DNA from: Pseudodonghicola xiamenensis DSM 18339
GTDB lineage: Bacteria; Pseudomonadota; Alphaproteobacteria; Rhodobacterales; Rhodobacteraceae
Reading direction: 5' to 3'
Length of the DNA stretch: 64,000 nt
Assembly (NCBI RefSeq): GCF_000429365.1
Contig: NZ_AUBS01000006.1
Coordinates: forward strand, 1-64,000
A program made the position numbers and the translations under genes. Every line of letters starts with the position of its first letter. Position 1 is the first letter of the stretch. A model generated the notes under the pieces. The model was not told where the DNA came from. It was given only the letters and a program-made list of their open reading frames with translations, and did not search any database. This document shows, piece by piece, positions 1 to 8,257 of the stretch.

Positions 1-990
<990 letters not shown>

Positions 991-998
991 TCACAGCC

Positions 999-1025
999 GC
1001 GCCCGGCCGACAGGCCGGGCGCATT
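999..1025 (+). terminator. Hairpin terminator after adhC
   Basis: A perfect 10-bp stem (999-1008 with 1013-1022), loop GACA, lies 9 bases after the stop codon. The following ATTT is a weak T-tract, so termination strength is uncertain. The next gene starts only 17 bases downstream on the same strand. Confidence 0.55.
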
Positions 1026-1041
1026 TGACCCCGGGAGACCC

Positions 1042-1533
1042 ATGACCGATATAACGATCCGCCCCGCGACCGAGGCCGACGCAGATGTGATCTGGACGAT
1101 GCTGGAGCCAGTGATCCGGGCTGGCGAGACCTATGCGCTGCCCCGGGACATGAGCCGCCGGGATGCGCAGGCCTATTGGTTCGCTGCAGCGAACACCGTG
1201 CTGCTAGCCGAACGGGATGGTGCGGTTCTGGGCACCTATTACCTGCGTGCCAATGTACCGGGCGGAGGTGATCACGTGTGCAACTGCGGCTACGTCACCG
1301 CGCCGGCGGCCCAGGGCAGAGGTGTCGCCCGCGCCATGCTGGCGGATTCCCTCGACCGGGCTCGGGCGGCGGGCTTCCGCGCCATGCAGTATAATTTCGT
1401 GATCTCGACCAATACCCGCGCGGTCGACACCTGGACCCGTGCCGGTTTCGAGACTGTCGGCAGGCTGCCCGGAGCCTATCGCCACCCCCAGAGGGGCAAT
1501 GTCGACGCGCTGGTGATGTTCCGCCAGCTTTGA
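1042..1533 (+). CDS. GNAT family N-acetyltransferase
   Basis: A 163-residue single-domain acetyltransferase expected to move acetyl from acetyl-CoA to an amine. The acetyl-CoA-binding motif A is visible as QGRGVA at residues 91-96, after a central strand ending VTAPA. The C-terminal strand-helix RAVDTWTRAGFETVGRLP is typical of this fold. The length is normal for a stand-alone GNAT. The ATG follows a purine-rich GGGAGA. The substrate cannot be told from sequence; relatives are often annotated as phosphinothricin or amino-acid acetyltransferases, but that is not shown here. Confidence 0.9.
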   Translation: MTDITIRPATEADADVIWTMLEPVIRAGETYALPRDMSRRDAQAYWFAAANTVLLAERDGAVLGTYYLRANVPGGGDHVCNCGYVTAPAAQGRGVARAMLADSLDRARAAGFRAMQYNFVISTNTRAVDTWTRAGFETVGRLPGAYRHPQRGNVDALVMFRQL

Positions 1534-1588
1534 CGTTGCATCACGCGCCGGCTCGGGTCACAGACGACTGAAAGGAAAGGCCCCGCCC

Positions 1589-2362
1589 ATGACACAGAAA
1601 CCCGATACCCCGCTTCTGGCGGTGTTGATCGACGCTGACAATATCTCGGCCAAATATGCCGAGGCGATTTTCGAGGAAATCGCCTCCTTCGGCGAGGCCA
1701 GCATCCGGCGCATCTATGGCGATTTCTCCGGCGGCGCACCGCAGGGCTGGTCCAAGGACAAGCTGGCGGCATTGGCGATCCTGCCGCATCAGCAATTCGC
1801 CAATACCACCGGCAAGAATTCCAGTGACATTGCGTTGGTGATCGACGCCATGGATATCCTGCATTCGGGCCGGTTCGATGGTTTCGTCCTGATTTCCTCG
1901 GACAGCGATTTCACCAGGCTGGCCAGTCGCATCCGCGAACAGGGGCTGGATGTCTATGGCATCGGCATGCGCAAGACCCCCGCCGCCTTCGTCAAGGCCT
2001 GCAAACGGTTCATCTATGTCGAAAACTTGATGCCCGAGGCCGCCAAACCCAGGCCGAAACCGGCCAAACCCAGTTCGCCCCGCGATATCGCGCCGCCTCC
2101 GGCAGAGCCGCAGACCAGCAGCGAAGCGCCCGCAGAACTGGAGGATCCCACCAAGCTGGTGACCCGCGCGATGGACGCGATCGACCAGGAGGACGAATGG
2201 TTTTCACTGGGTCAGATCGGGCAGTATATCACCGCCGCAAATCCGGATTTCGATACCCGCAGCTACGGCAAACGGAAGCTTTCGGAACTGATCAAGGAAC
2301 TGAAGCGCTTCGAGACCAAGGCCAGCGAAGGCAATCAACTTCTGGTGCGGCGGATCGACTGA
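1589..2362 (+). CDS. NYN-domain (LabA/DUF88-type) protein with C-terminal OST-HTH/LOTUS domain
   Basis: A 257-residue protein. Residues about 9-150 form a NYN/PIN-like nuclease fold with acidic motifs LIDADN (13-18), DIALVIDAMD and SSDSDF, the usual positions of metal-binding aspartates. A proline/alanine-rich linker (about 152-185) joins a C-terminal domain of about 70 residues with the pattern of an OST-HTH/LOTUS RNA-binding domain. The family is known for putative RNA cleavage or RNA binding. The target is unknown. It stands alone between a GNAT gene and a convergent TetR gene. ATG with upstream AAAGGAAAGG supports the start. Confidence 0.88.
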   Translation: MTQKPDTPLLAVLIDADNISAKYAEAIFEEIASFGEASIRRIYGDFSGGAPQGWSKDKLAALAILPHQQFANTTGKNSSDIALVIDAMDILHSGRFDGFVLISSDSDFTRLASRIREQGLDVYGIGMRKTPAAFVKACKRFIYVENLMPEAAKPRPKPAKPSSPRDIAPPPAEPQTSSEAPAELEDPTKLVTRAMDAIDQEDEWFSLGQIGQYITAANPDFDTRSYGKRKLSELIKELKRFETKASEGNQLLVRRID

Positions 2363-2392
2363 TCCGCCGGCCCCGGCCCGCCGCGGCGGTTT

Positions 2393-3010
2393 TCAGGCGC
2401 CGTAACGGGCCATGAACATGTCGACGGCGCAGGCGACCACCTCTTCGATCTCGGCATCGTTGAATTCGGTCTGCACACCGAACATCGCCCGCGCCCAAAG
2501 CCGCGCCTTGCAAAGTTCGGTGAATTGTTCCGCCGCCATCGGTATATTGTCGATCACCAGCGTCCCGCGGGCCACCGCCTCTTCGAGATAATCGCTCAGC
2601 CGCCTGGTGCCCATTTCAGGGCCACAGGTATAAAAGACGTTGCCGAGTTCGGGAAACCTGTCGCGTTCAGCCACACAGATGCGGAACACCCGTTGGGCGA
2701 ATTCCGACAGCAGCGAGTGCAACAATTTTCGGGCTGCTTCGGTCAAGACCTCACGCGGGGGGCGAGCTCTGTCCAGGTGATCCAGCGCCCGCGCGGCCAT
2801 CAGATTGCATTCGTTGACGACCACCTCGAGAAACAGCAGCCGCTTGTCGGGAAAATAGCTGTAAAGCGTTGCCTTCGACACGCCGGCCACCCGCGCGATG
2901 TCGTCGACGCTGGCCCCCTCGAACCCATCCGCCAGAAAAACCTCGCGCGCCCCGGCCAGGACCTGGTCGAATTTCCTCCCGGTTCGCACGACTGCAGAAG
3001 CGCTGCCCAT
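2393..3010 (-). CDS. TetR/AcrR family transcriptional regulator
   Basis: A 205-residue regulator. The N-terminal helix-turn-helix (about residues 15-60) reads VDDIARVAGVSKATLYSYF, the TetR signature. The C-terminal part is helical and resembles TetR C-terminal ligand domains. It is divergent from mbfA, with 134 bases between the two start codons, so it may control itself or mbfA. However, the intergenic region carries a better match to an Irr iron-control element than to any obvious TetR palindrome. The ligand is unknown. Confidence 0.9.
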   Translation of the reverse strand: MGSASAVVRTGRKFDQVLAGAREVFLADGFEGASVDDIARVAGVSKATLYSYFPDKRLLFLEVVVNECNLMAARALDHLDRARPPREVLTEAARKLLHSLLSEFAQRVFRICVAERDRFPELGNVFYTCGPEMGTRRLSDYLEEAVARGTLVIDNIPMAAEQFTELCKARLWARAMFGVQTEFNDAEIEEVVACAVDMFMARYGA

Positions 3011-3036
3011 CGCCTTACTCCGTTACCACCCAGAAC

Positions 3037-3066
3037 ACTATAAACCCAGCAGTTCACACGAAACAA
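3037..3066 (-). promoter_or_regulatory. Candidate promoter of the TetR gene
   Basis: Read on the minus strand: TTGTTT (3066-3061), an 18-base spacer, then TATAGT (3042-3037), ending 27 bases before the TetR ATG. It matches sigma-70-type hexamers at about 4 of 6 and 5 of 6 positions. Inferred only from sequence. Confidence 0.35.
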
Positions 3067-3109
3067 CGACTTAGCTTGCGAGACTTGCAGAGCGATTTCC
3101 TCCAATGTA

Positions 3110-3126
3110 CTTAGAATCAATCTAAA
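3110..3126 (+). promoter_or_regulatory. Candidate iron control element (ICE) for Irr upstream of mbfA
   Basis: The 17 bases CTTAGAATCAATCTAAA match the published alphaproteobacterial ICE consensus TTTAGAA-N3-TTCTAAA at 12 of 14 defined positions. They form an imperfect palindrome ending 18 bases before the mbfA ATG. In Rhizobiales mbfA is a known Irr target, repressed when iron is scarce. The position just upstream of the start is consistent with repression. Confidence 0.7.
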
Positions 3127-3144
3127 CTCAAGACAGGCGGGCAG

Positions 3145-4116
3145 ATGCAGTTCTTTTCTCGAAAGCGGTTCCGGGACCTGAACGAACAAGAGGTTCTGGC
3201 TCTGGCGATTTCCTCGGAAGAGGACGATGCCCGTATCTATCGTGGCTATGCCGAGCGTTTGCGCGCGGAATTCCCCGCCACTGCCAAGATGTTCGAGGGC
3301 ATGGCCCAGGAAGAGGACGGCCATCGCCAACGGCTGATCACGCTCCACAAAGAGCGGTTCGGCGACACCATTCCGCTGATCCGGCGCGAGCATGTGGCCG
3401 GATATTATACGCGCCGCCCGATCTGGCTTGTTGAAAATCTAGGCATCGAGCGGATTCGGGAAGAGACCGTGATGATGGAGCAGGAGGCGGAGGCCTTCTA
3501 CGTCAATGCCGCCAAACGCTGCACCGATGCCTCGACCCGCAAGCTTCTGGGTGATCTCGCCGCCGCAGAGGCCAAGCACGAGGCGCTGGCCGGCAAGCTG
3601 GCCGATGAATATCTGGATCACGACAGCCGCCATGACGAAGATATCGTCGCCCACCGGCAATTCGTGCTGACCTGGGTGCAACCCGGCCTGGCCGGGCTGA
3701 TGGACGGCTCGGTCTCGACCCTGGCGCCGATCTTCGCCACGGCCTTCGCCACCCAGAACACCACCACCACCTTCCTGGTCGGACTTGCCGCCTCGGTCGG
3801 GGCGGGGATTTCCATGGGGTTCACCGAGGCCGCCTCGGACGACGGCCAGCTCTCGGGCCGTGGCTCACCGCTGAAACGCGGACTGGCCTCCGGCGTGATG
3901 ACGGCGGTGGGGGGCCTGGGCCATGCGCTGCCCTATCTGATCCCGCATTTCTGGACCGCCACCATCATCGCCTTCACCGTGGTCTTCTGCGAGCTTTGGG
4001 CGATCGCCTGGATTCAGAAGCGGTACATGGAGACGCCGTTCTTCCGGGCCGCAATCCAGGTGGTGCTGGGCGGTGCGCTGGTTCTGGGGGCGGGCATCCT
4101 GATCGGCAGCGGCTGA
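3145..4116 (+). CDS. mbfA: Membrane-bound ferritin MbfA (ferritin-like domain fused to a VIT1/CCC1-type iron exporter)
   Basis: A 323-residue inner-membrane protein that in other alphaproteobacteria exports iron and protects against iron and peroxide stress. Residues 1-160 form a rubrerythrin/ferritin-like helical domain with iron-ligand candidates E25/E26, E56, H60, E112-E116, E142 and H145. Residues about 170-323 are hydrophobic and carry the VIT1 family patterns GLMDGSVSTLAP and GISMGFTEAASDD. The fusion is characteristic of MbfA. ATG with GGCGGGCAG just upstream. An ICE-like Irr site lies in front of it, and a TetR gene is divergent. Confidence 0.93.
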   Translation: MQFFSRKRFRDLNEQEVLALAISSEEDDARIYRGYAERLRAEFPATAKMFEGMAQEEDGHRQRLITLHKERFGDTIPLIRREHVAGYYTRRPIWLVENLGIERIREETVMMEQEAEAFYVNAAKRCTDASTRKLLGDLAAAEAKHEALAGKLADEYLDHDSRHDEDIVAHRQFVLTWVQPGLAGLMDGSVSTLAPIFATAFATQNTTTTFLVGLAASVGAGISMGFTEAASDDGQLSGRGSPLKRGLASGVMTAVGGLGHALPYLIPHFWTATIIAFTVVFCELWAIAWIQKRYMETPFFRAAIQVVLGGALVLGAGILIGSG

Positions 4117-4175
4117 GGGCGCGACCGCGTCGGGTCCCGCTTGCGGGCACGCGCGGCAACCGCTACCGCTTGCGC

Positions 4176-5102
4176 ATGGTCGATATCTTTCTCAGAACCC
4201 TGCCCTTTTTCGCCATCATCGGCCTTGGCTATTGGGCCGGGCGGACGCGCTTCATCAGTCAGGAGGCGACCGCCTATCTGACCAAGTTCGTGTTTTTCTT
4301 TCCACTGTCGGCGCTGATCTTCCGGGTCGTCGCCAATCTGTCACTGGCCGAGATTCTGGATCTGCGGCTGATGCTCGGCTATTTCTGCGGTACTGCGGCG
4401 GTCTATCTGCTGGCCACGCTGGTGGCGCTGTTCCGCCGCCAGGACATCCCCACCACCGCGATCGAGGCGCAATGTGCGGTGATCGGCAATACCGGCTTTC
4501 TGGGCCTGCCGATGCTGACCATGCTGTTCGGCCCCCAGGCCGTGGGGCCGCTGATGCTGGTGCTGATCGTCGATCTTCTGGTGTTTTCCTCGCTGGTGGT
4601 GATGCTGATCAACGGCGCCCGCGACGGTCGGGTCAAGCTTTCGACCCTCAGGGTGATGGGAATGGGGTTGCTACGCAATCCGATGATCGTCTCCATGGTC
4701 GCCGGCATGATCTGGTCGGCACAAGCGCTGCCGGTACCGCAGCCGCTGAACGATTTCCTGTCCATCCTTGGCGGCGCCGCTACCCCGGGCGCGCTTTTCG
4801 CCATCGGCGCCTCGCTTGCCGGGAAATCCGCCGAGCGGCTGCAGATCGCCGGCTGGCTGTCGGTCTGCAAGCTGGTGCTGCACCCGGCCGCTGTCGCGCT
4901 GGCGGTGCTGGTGATCTTCCCGATCGAGCCCTTCGCCGCCACCGTGGTCATCACCACCGCCGCCCTGCCGGTGGCGAGCAACGTCTATATGATCGCCCAG
5001 CATTACAACGCCGCGCCACACCGGGCCTCGGCCGCGATCCTGATCTCGACCCTTGTGAGCATCATCTCGGTTCCTGTGGTGATTTCGCTGATCGCCGGCT
5101 GA
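4176..5102 (+). CDS. AEC (auxin efflux carrier) family transporter
   Basis: A 308-residue membrane protein with about ten hydrophobic segments starting immediately (TLPFFAIIGLGYWAGR) and the family pattern NTGFLGLPML near residue 107. The bile-acid:sodium-symporter-like AEC family exports malate, malonate, auxin or other carboxylates; the substrate here is unknown. The frame is open further upstream over the mbfA 3' end, but those residues are charged and unlike the family, so I take the ATG at 4176 that begins MVDIFLRTL. It lies 59 bases after mbfA on the same strand. Confidence 0.88.
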   Translation: MVDIFLRTLPFFAIIGLGYWAGRTRFISQEATAYLTKFVFFFPLSALIFRVVANLSLAEILDLRLMLGYFCGTAAVYLLATLVALFRRQDIPTTAIEAQCAVIGNTGFLGLPMLTMLFGPQAVGPLMLVLIVDLLVFSSLVVMLINGARDGRVKLSTLRVMGMGLLRNPMIVSMVAGMIWSAQALPVPQPLNDFLSILGGAATPGALFAIGASLAGKSAERLQIAGWLSVCKLVLHPAAVALAVLVIFPIEPFAATVVITTAALPVASNVYMIAQHYNAAPHRASAAILISTLVSIISVPVVISLIAG

Positions 5103-5136
5103 GGCCCGGGTCGCCGCAATTATGCTCGCTGTCGGA

Positions 5137-5180
5137 CCGGGGCGCTGCCCCGGACCCCGCCGTATTTTTGCCGAGAAGAA
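5137..5180 (-). repeat. Dispersed intergenic repeat type B, copy 1
   Basis: On the minus strand this reads TTCTTCTCGGCAAAAATACG followed by GGCGGGGTCC and a GGGGC-AGC-GCCCC hairpin. A closely similar element in the opposite orientation occurs at 38522-38568. It fills most of the 186-base gap between the AEC and fghA genes. The inverted GGGGC/GCCCC arms could act as a terminator. Confidence 0.65.
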
Positions 5181-5288
5181 AACTATTGGAGCAGGAATGC
5201 CGAAAAATGCCGCCCTGCCGGCGCCCGCCCTTTACGCAAGCGCCCCGTCCCGATAGCCAGAGACAAGCCGATATTGGAGTAAACGAGC

Positions 5289-6119
5289 ATGGAAACCCTG
5301 TCCGAGAACACCGCCTTCGGAGGCGTGCAAGGCGTCTACAAGCACAGGTCCGCGGCCTGCGCCTGCGATATGACCTTTGGCCTTTTCCTTCCGGAAGAAG
5401 CGCAAGACGGCCCGGTGCCGCTGCTGTGGTATCTGTCCGGACTGACCTGCACCCACGAGAACGCCATGACCAAGGCGGCGGCACAGGGCTGGGCCGCCGA
5501 ACAGGGTATCGCGCTGGTCTTTCCCGACACCTCGCCGCGCGGCGAAGGCGTGGCCGACGATGCCGCCTATGATCTGGGCCAGGGCGCAGGGTTCTATGTC
5601 AATGCCACGCAAGCCCCCTGGGCACCGCATTTCCGCATGTGGGACTATGTGGCCGAGGAATTGCCGGCGCTGCTGACTGAGACTTTCGCCATCGACCCGA
5701 CGCGGCAGTCGATCACCGGCCATTCGATGGGCGGTCACGGGGCGCTGACCCTGGCGATGAACCTGCCGGGCCGCTACCGCTCGGTCTCGGCCTTTGCGCC
5801 AATTGCCAATCCAACCGGATCGGATTGGGGGCGCAAACAGCTTGCCGCCTATCTCGGCGACGACGAAAGCACCTGGGCGGCACATGATGCCAGCCTTCTG
5901 ATGCGGGACAAGGGGTTCAACGGGCCGGTCCTGATCGACCAGGGGGCAAGCGATCAGTTCCTGGATCTGCTGAAACCCGAAGCTCTGGCTGCGGCCATTG
6001 CCTCGCGCCGGCAACCGGCGACATTCCGGATGCAGAAGGGCTATGATCACAGCTATTTCTTCGTGTCTTCCTTCATGGAAGACCATGTGACCTTCCACGC
6101 CAGCGCCCTCTGGGCCTGA
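5289..6119 (+). CDS. fghA: S-formylglutathione hydrolase
   Basis: Hydrolyses S-formylglutathione to formate and glutathione, the step after AdhC in glutathione-linked formaldehyde oxidation; cytoplasmic. The 276 residues form an esterase-D type alpha/beta hydrolase. The nucleophile is S146 in GHSMGGHGA. Probable triad partners are D222 in ASDQF and H254 in GYDHSYFF. The early [11 protein letters not shown] segment is diagnostic. Length is normal. The stop is followed by only 5 bases before the next ATG, suggesting co-transcription with the DUF188 gene. Confidence 0.96.
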   Translation: METLSENTAFGGVQGVYKHRSAACACDMTFGLFLPEEAQDGPVPLLWYLSGLTCTHENAMTKAAAQGWAAEQGIALVFPDTSPRGEGVADDAAYDLGQGAGFYVNATQAPWAPHFRMWDYVAEELPALLTETFAIDPTRQSITGHSMGGHGALTLAMNLPGRYRSVSAFAPIANPTGSDWGRKQLAAYLGDDESTWAAHDASLLMRDKGFNGPVLIDQGASDQFLDLLKPEALAAAIASRRQPATFRMQKGYDHSYFFVSSFMEDHVTFHASALWA

Positions 6120-6124
6120 CAGCG

Positions 6125-6583
6125 ATGGCCGCGCTTTACATCGATGCCGACGCCTGTCCGGTGAAGGCCGAGGCCGAACGCGTGGCGACCCGCCACCGGC
6201 TGAAGATGTATGTCGTCTCGAACGGCGGACTCCGGCCCTCGCCGAACCCGCTGGTCGAGACGGTAATCGTGGCCGAGGGGGCCGACGAGGCCGACAAGTG
6301 GATCGCCGAGCGATGCGGGCCGGGCGACGTGGTGGTGACGGGCGATATCCCGCTCGCCGCCAAATGCGTCGCCGCCGGCGCCCGGGTGCTGCGCCATAAC
6401 GGCGAGGCCTTTACCGAGGCGAATATCGGCCAGCAACTGGCCATGCGCGATCTGATGGCGGATTTGCGCGCGGCCAATCCGCTGGGCGCGGGCGGCGGTG
6501 GACGCGGCTTTACAAAGGCCGACCGCTCCCGTTTTCTGGACGCGCTGGAACGCGAGATCAGGACGGCGGGGCGACAGCCCTAG
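6125..6583 (+). CDS. YaiI/YqxD family protein (DUF188)
   Basis: A 152-residue conserved protein of unknown biochemical role. The family hallmarks are present: an N-terminal [10 protein letters not shown] strand-loop, the central [16 protein letters not shown], and a C-terminal [15 protein letters not shown]. The fold is thought to be PIN/NYN-like with clustered aspartates, so a nucleic-acid-related role is possible but unproven. It follows fghA by 5 bases. The 3' side carries the double-hairpin repeat at 6587-6635. Confidence 0.9.
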   Translation: MAALYIDADACPVKAEAERVATRHRLKMYVVSNGGLRPSPNPLVETVIVAEGADEADKWIAERCGPGDVVVTGDIPLAAKCVAAGARVLRHNGEAFTEANIGQQLAMRDLMADLRAANPLGAGGGGRGFTKADRSRFLDALEREIRTAGRQP

Positions 6584-6586
6584 GCC

Positions 6587-6635
6587 GCAAATTTCTTCGA
6601 GAAAATTTGCCAAGAAAATTCCGGATTTTCTTGGC
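6587..6635 (+). repeat. Dispersed double-hairpin repeat type A, copy 1
   Basis: Two adjacent palindromes share the central GC. The first has arms GCAAATTT (6587-6594) and AAATTTGC (6603-6610). The second has a perfect 11-bp stem GCCAAGAAAAT / ATTTTCTTGGC (6609-6619 with 6625-6635). A near-identical arrangement is at 46448-46496. The AT-rich composition contrasts with the surroundings. It lies between two same-strand genes, so it could terminate or stabilise mRNA. Confidence 0.75.
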
Positions 6636-6652
6636 GGGAAGGGACCGCAAGG

Positions 6653-7273
6653 ATGCAACCTCAGGCCGTGGTTTTCGACATCGGCAACGTGCTGATCGAA
6701 TGGCAGCCGGAACGTTTCTATGATGCCACGATTGGCCCGGATCGCCGCCGCGCCATGTTCGCCGCGGTCGATCTGCATGGCATGAATGACCGGGTCGACA
6801 TGGGCCATCATTTCACCCAAACCATCTATACCACCGCCGAGGCCTATCCGGAGTGGCGCGATGAAATTCGCATGTGGCACGATCACTGGATAGAGCTTGC
6901 CACCCCGGCGATCGACCGGTCGGTGCGGCTGCTCAGAGCGCTCAGGGCCAAGGGGGTGCCGGTCTTCTCGCTCACCAACTTCGGGATCGAGAGCTTTGAC
7001 TATGCTGCCACGCAGTATCCCTTTCTGCTGGAATTCGACCGCCCCTATATCTCGGGCCACATGGGGGTGATCAAACCCGATCCAAAAATCTATCAGATGG
7101 TCGAGGACGATTGCGGCGTCACGCCCGGGGCGCTTTTGTTCACCGACGATCGGCCCGACAATATCGCCGCGGCTGACGCGCGCGGCTGGCAGACCCATCT
7201 TTTCACCGGGCCCGACGACTGGGCCGATCGTCTGGTCGCGACTGGCTTGCTGACCGAGGAGGAGGCGCAATGA
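6653..7273 (+). CDS. HAD-superfamily hydrolase, subfamily IA
   Basis: A 206-residue haloacid-dehalogenase-type phosphatase. Motif I is FDIGNVLIEW (the nucleophile is the first Asp; the usual second Asp position of DxD is N, as in the YihX-like branch). Motif II is SLTN, motif III lysine is in IKPDPKIY, and motif IV is FTDDRPDN. A small helical cap lies between motifs I and II. The substrate is unknown; YihX-like members act on sugar phosphates. The stop overlaps the start of the next gene as ATGA, indicating translational coupling. Confidence 0.9.
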   Translation: MQPQAVVFDIGNVLIEWQPERFYDATIGPDRRRAMFAAVDLHGMNDRVDMGHHFTQTIYTTAEAYPEWRDEIRMWHDHWIELATPAIDRSVRLLRALRAKGVPVFSLTNFGIESFDYAATQYPFLLEFDRPYISGHMGVIKPDPKIYQMVEDDCGVTPGALLFTDDRPDNIAAADARGWQTHLFTGPDDWADRLVATGLLTEEEAQ

Positions 7274-8193
7274 GCACGACCATTCCCATCATCCCCTTTG
7301 CCGAGGGCGAAAAGCTGCTGGACTGGCTGGAGCTGACCCAGGCGCTGGCCGATGGCCACAGCCTGCCTAAGGCCGAGATCGGCGACACCTTTCTCTATCG
7401 CGACCCCGACACGCTGCTGTCGCGGGCAGCCTGGATCGACGGGCTGGGCAGCCTGGTCAAGACCGCCACGGTGTTTCCCCGCAACCCCGACCACGGCACG
7501 CCGATGGTCAACGGGGCGGTGACACTGTTCTCCGATCTCGACGGCCAGCTCGAGGCGCTGGTGGATTTCCATCTGGTCACCAAATGGAAGACCGCCGGCG
7601 ACAGCCTGCTGGCGGCGCGGCGTCTGGCCCGCCCCGACAGCGAACGCATCCTGATCTGCGGCGCCGGCACCGTCGGCCGATCGCTGTGCGATGCCTTCGC
7701 CGAGGCGTTTCCGCAAGCGAAGATTTCGGTCTGGAACCGCACGCTGTCGAAGGCCGAGGCGCTGGCCGATCAGATCGGCAGCGTCGATCTGGCCCCCGAT
7801 CTCGAAGCCGGGGTGCGCGGGGCGGATATCGTCGTTTCGGCCACCATGTCATCGCAGCCGATGATCCGGGGCGAATGGCTGCATCCGGGGCAGCACCTGA
7901 ACCTGATCGGCGCCTATCGCCCGGACATGCGCGAAACCGATGACGAGGCGCTTCGCCGCGCCAGGATCTATGTCGACAGCCGCGACACCACCATCGGCCA
8001 TATCGGCGAGATTCAGATCCCGCTGGACGAAGGCGTGATCACCGAGGCCGATATCCTGGCGGATTTCTATCAGCTCGACGCCTTCGAACAGGGCAAGGAA
8101 GACGAGATCACCCTGTTCAAGAACGGCGGCGGCGCACATCTGGATCTGATGACCAGCCGCTATATCCTCGATCGCTGGGAAGCGGCGCAATAA
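7270..8193 (+). CDS. Ornithine cyclodeaminase / mu-crystallin family protein
   Basis: 307 residues. The family includes ornithine cyclodeaminase, alanine dehydrogenase of archaeal type and ketimine reductases, all NAD(P)-dependent. The dinucleotide fold ILICGAGTVGRSLCDAF is at about residues 130-146. The substrate segment near the N-terminus includes LVKTATVFPRNPDHGTPMVNG. It is translationally coupled to the HAD gene. The precise substrate cannot be assigned; I would not call it a true ornithine cyclodeaminase without the active-site comparison. Confidence 0.88.
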   Translation: MSTTIPIIPFAEGEKLLDWLELTQALADGHSLPKAEIGDTFLYRDPDTLLSRAAWIDGLGSLVKTATVFPRNPDHGTPMVNGAVTLFSDLDGQLEALVDFHLVTKWKTAGDSLLAARRLARPDSERILICGAGTVGRSLCDAFAEAFPQAKISVWNRTLSKAEALADQIGSVDLAPDLEAGVRGADIVVSATMSSQPMIRGEWLHPGQHLNLIGAYRPDMRETDDEALRRARIYVDSRDTTIGHIGEIQIPLDEGVITEADILADFYQLDAFEQGKEDEITLFKNGGGAHLDLMTSRYILDRWEAAQ

Positions 8194-8220
8194 TCGCGCG
8201 ATCGACAGGACCATTGGACG

Positions 8221-8250
8221 CAAGGCGGGCGAAAGCCCGCCTTGTCTGTT
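8221..8250. terminator. Bidirectional hairpin terminator between convergent genes
   Basis: A perfect 10-bp stem CAAGGCGGGC / GCCCGCCTTG with GAAA tetraloop (8221-8230 and 8235-8244), followed by TCTGTTTT on the plus strand. It lies between the stops of the cyclodeaminase-family gene and the MFS gene. Confidence 0.8.
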
Positions 8251-8257
8251 TTCGACC

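Noticed and set aside
7270..8193. Assignment as true ornithine cyclodeaminase
   Set aside because: The family includes several reactions, and no proline or ornithine genes are adjacent. Only the family name is supported.
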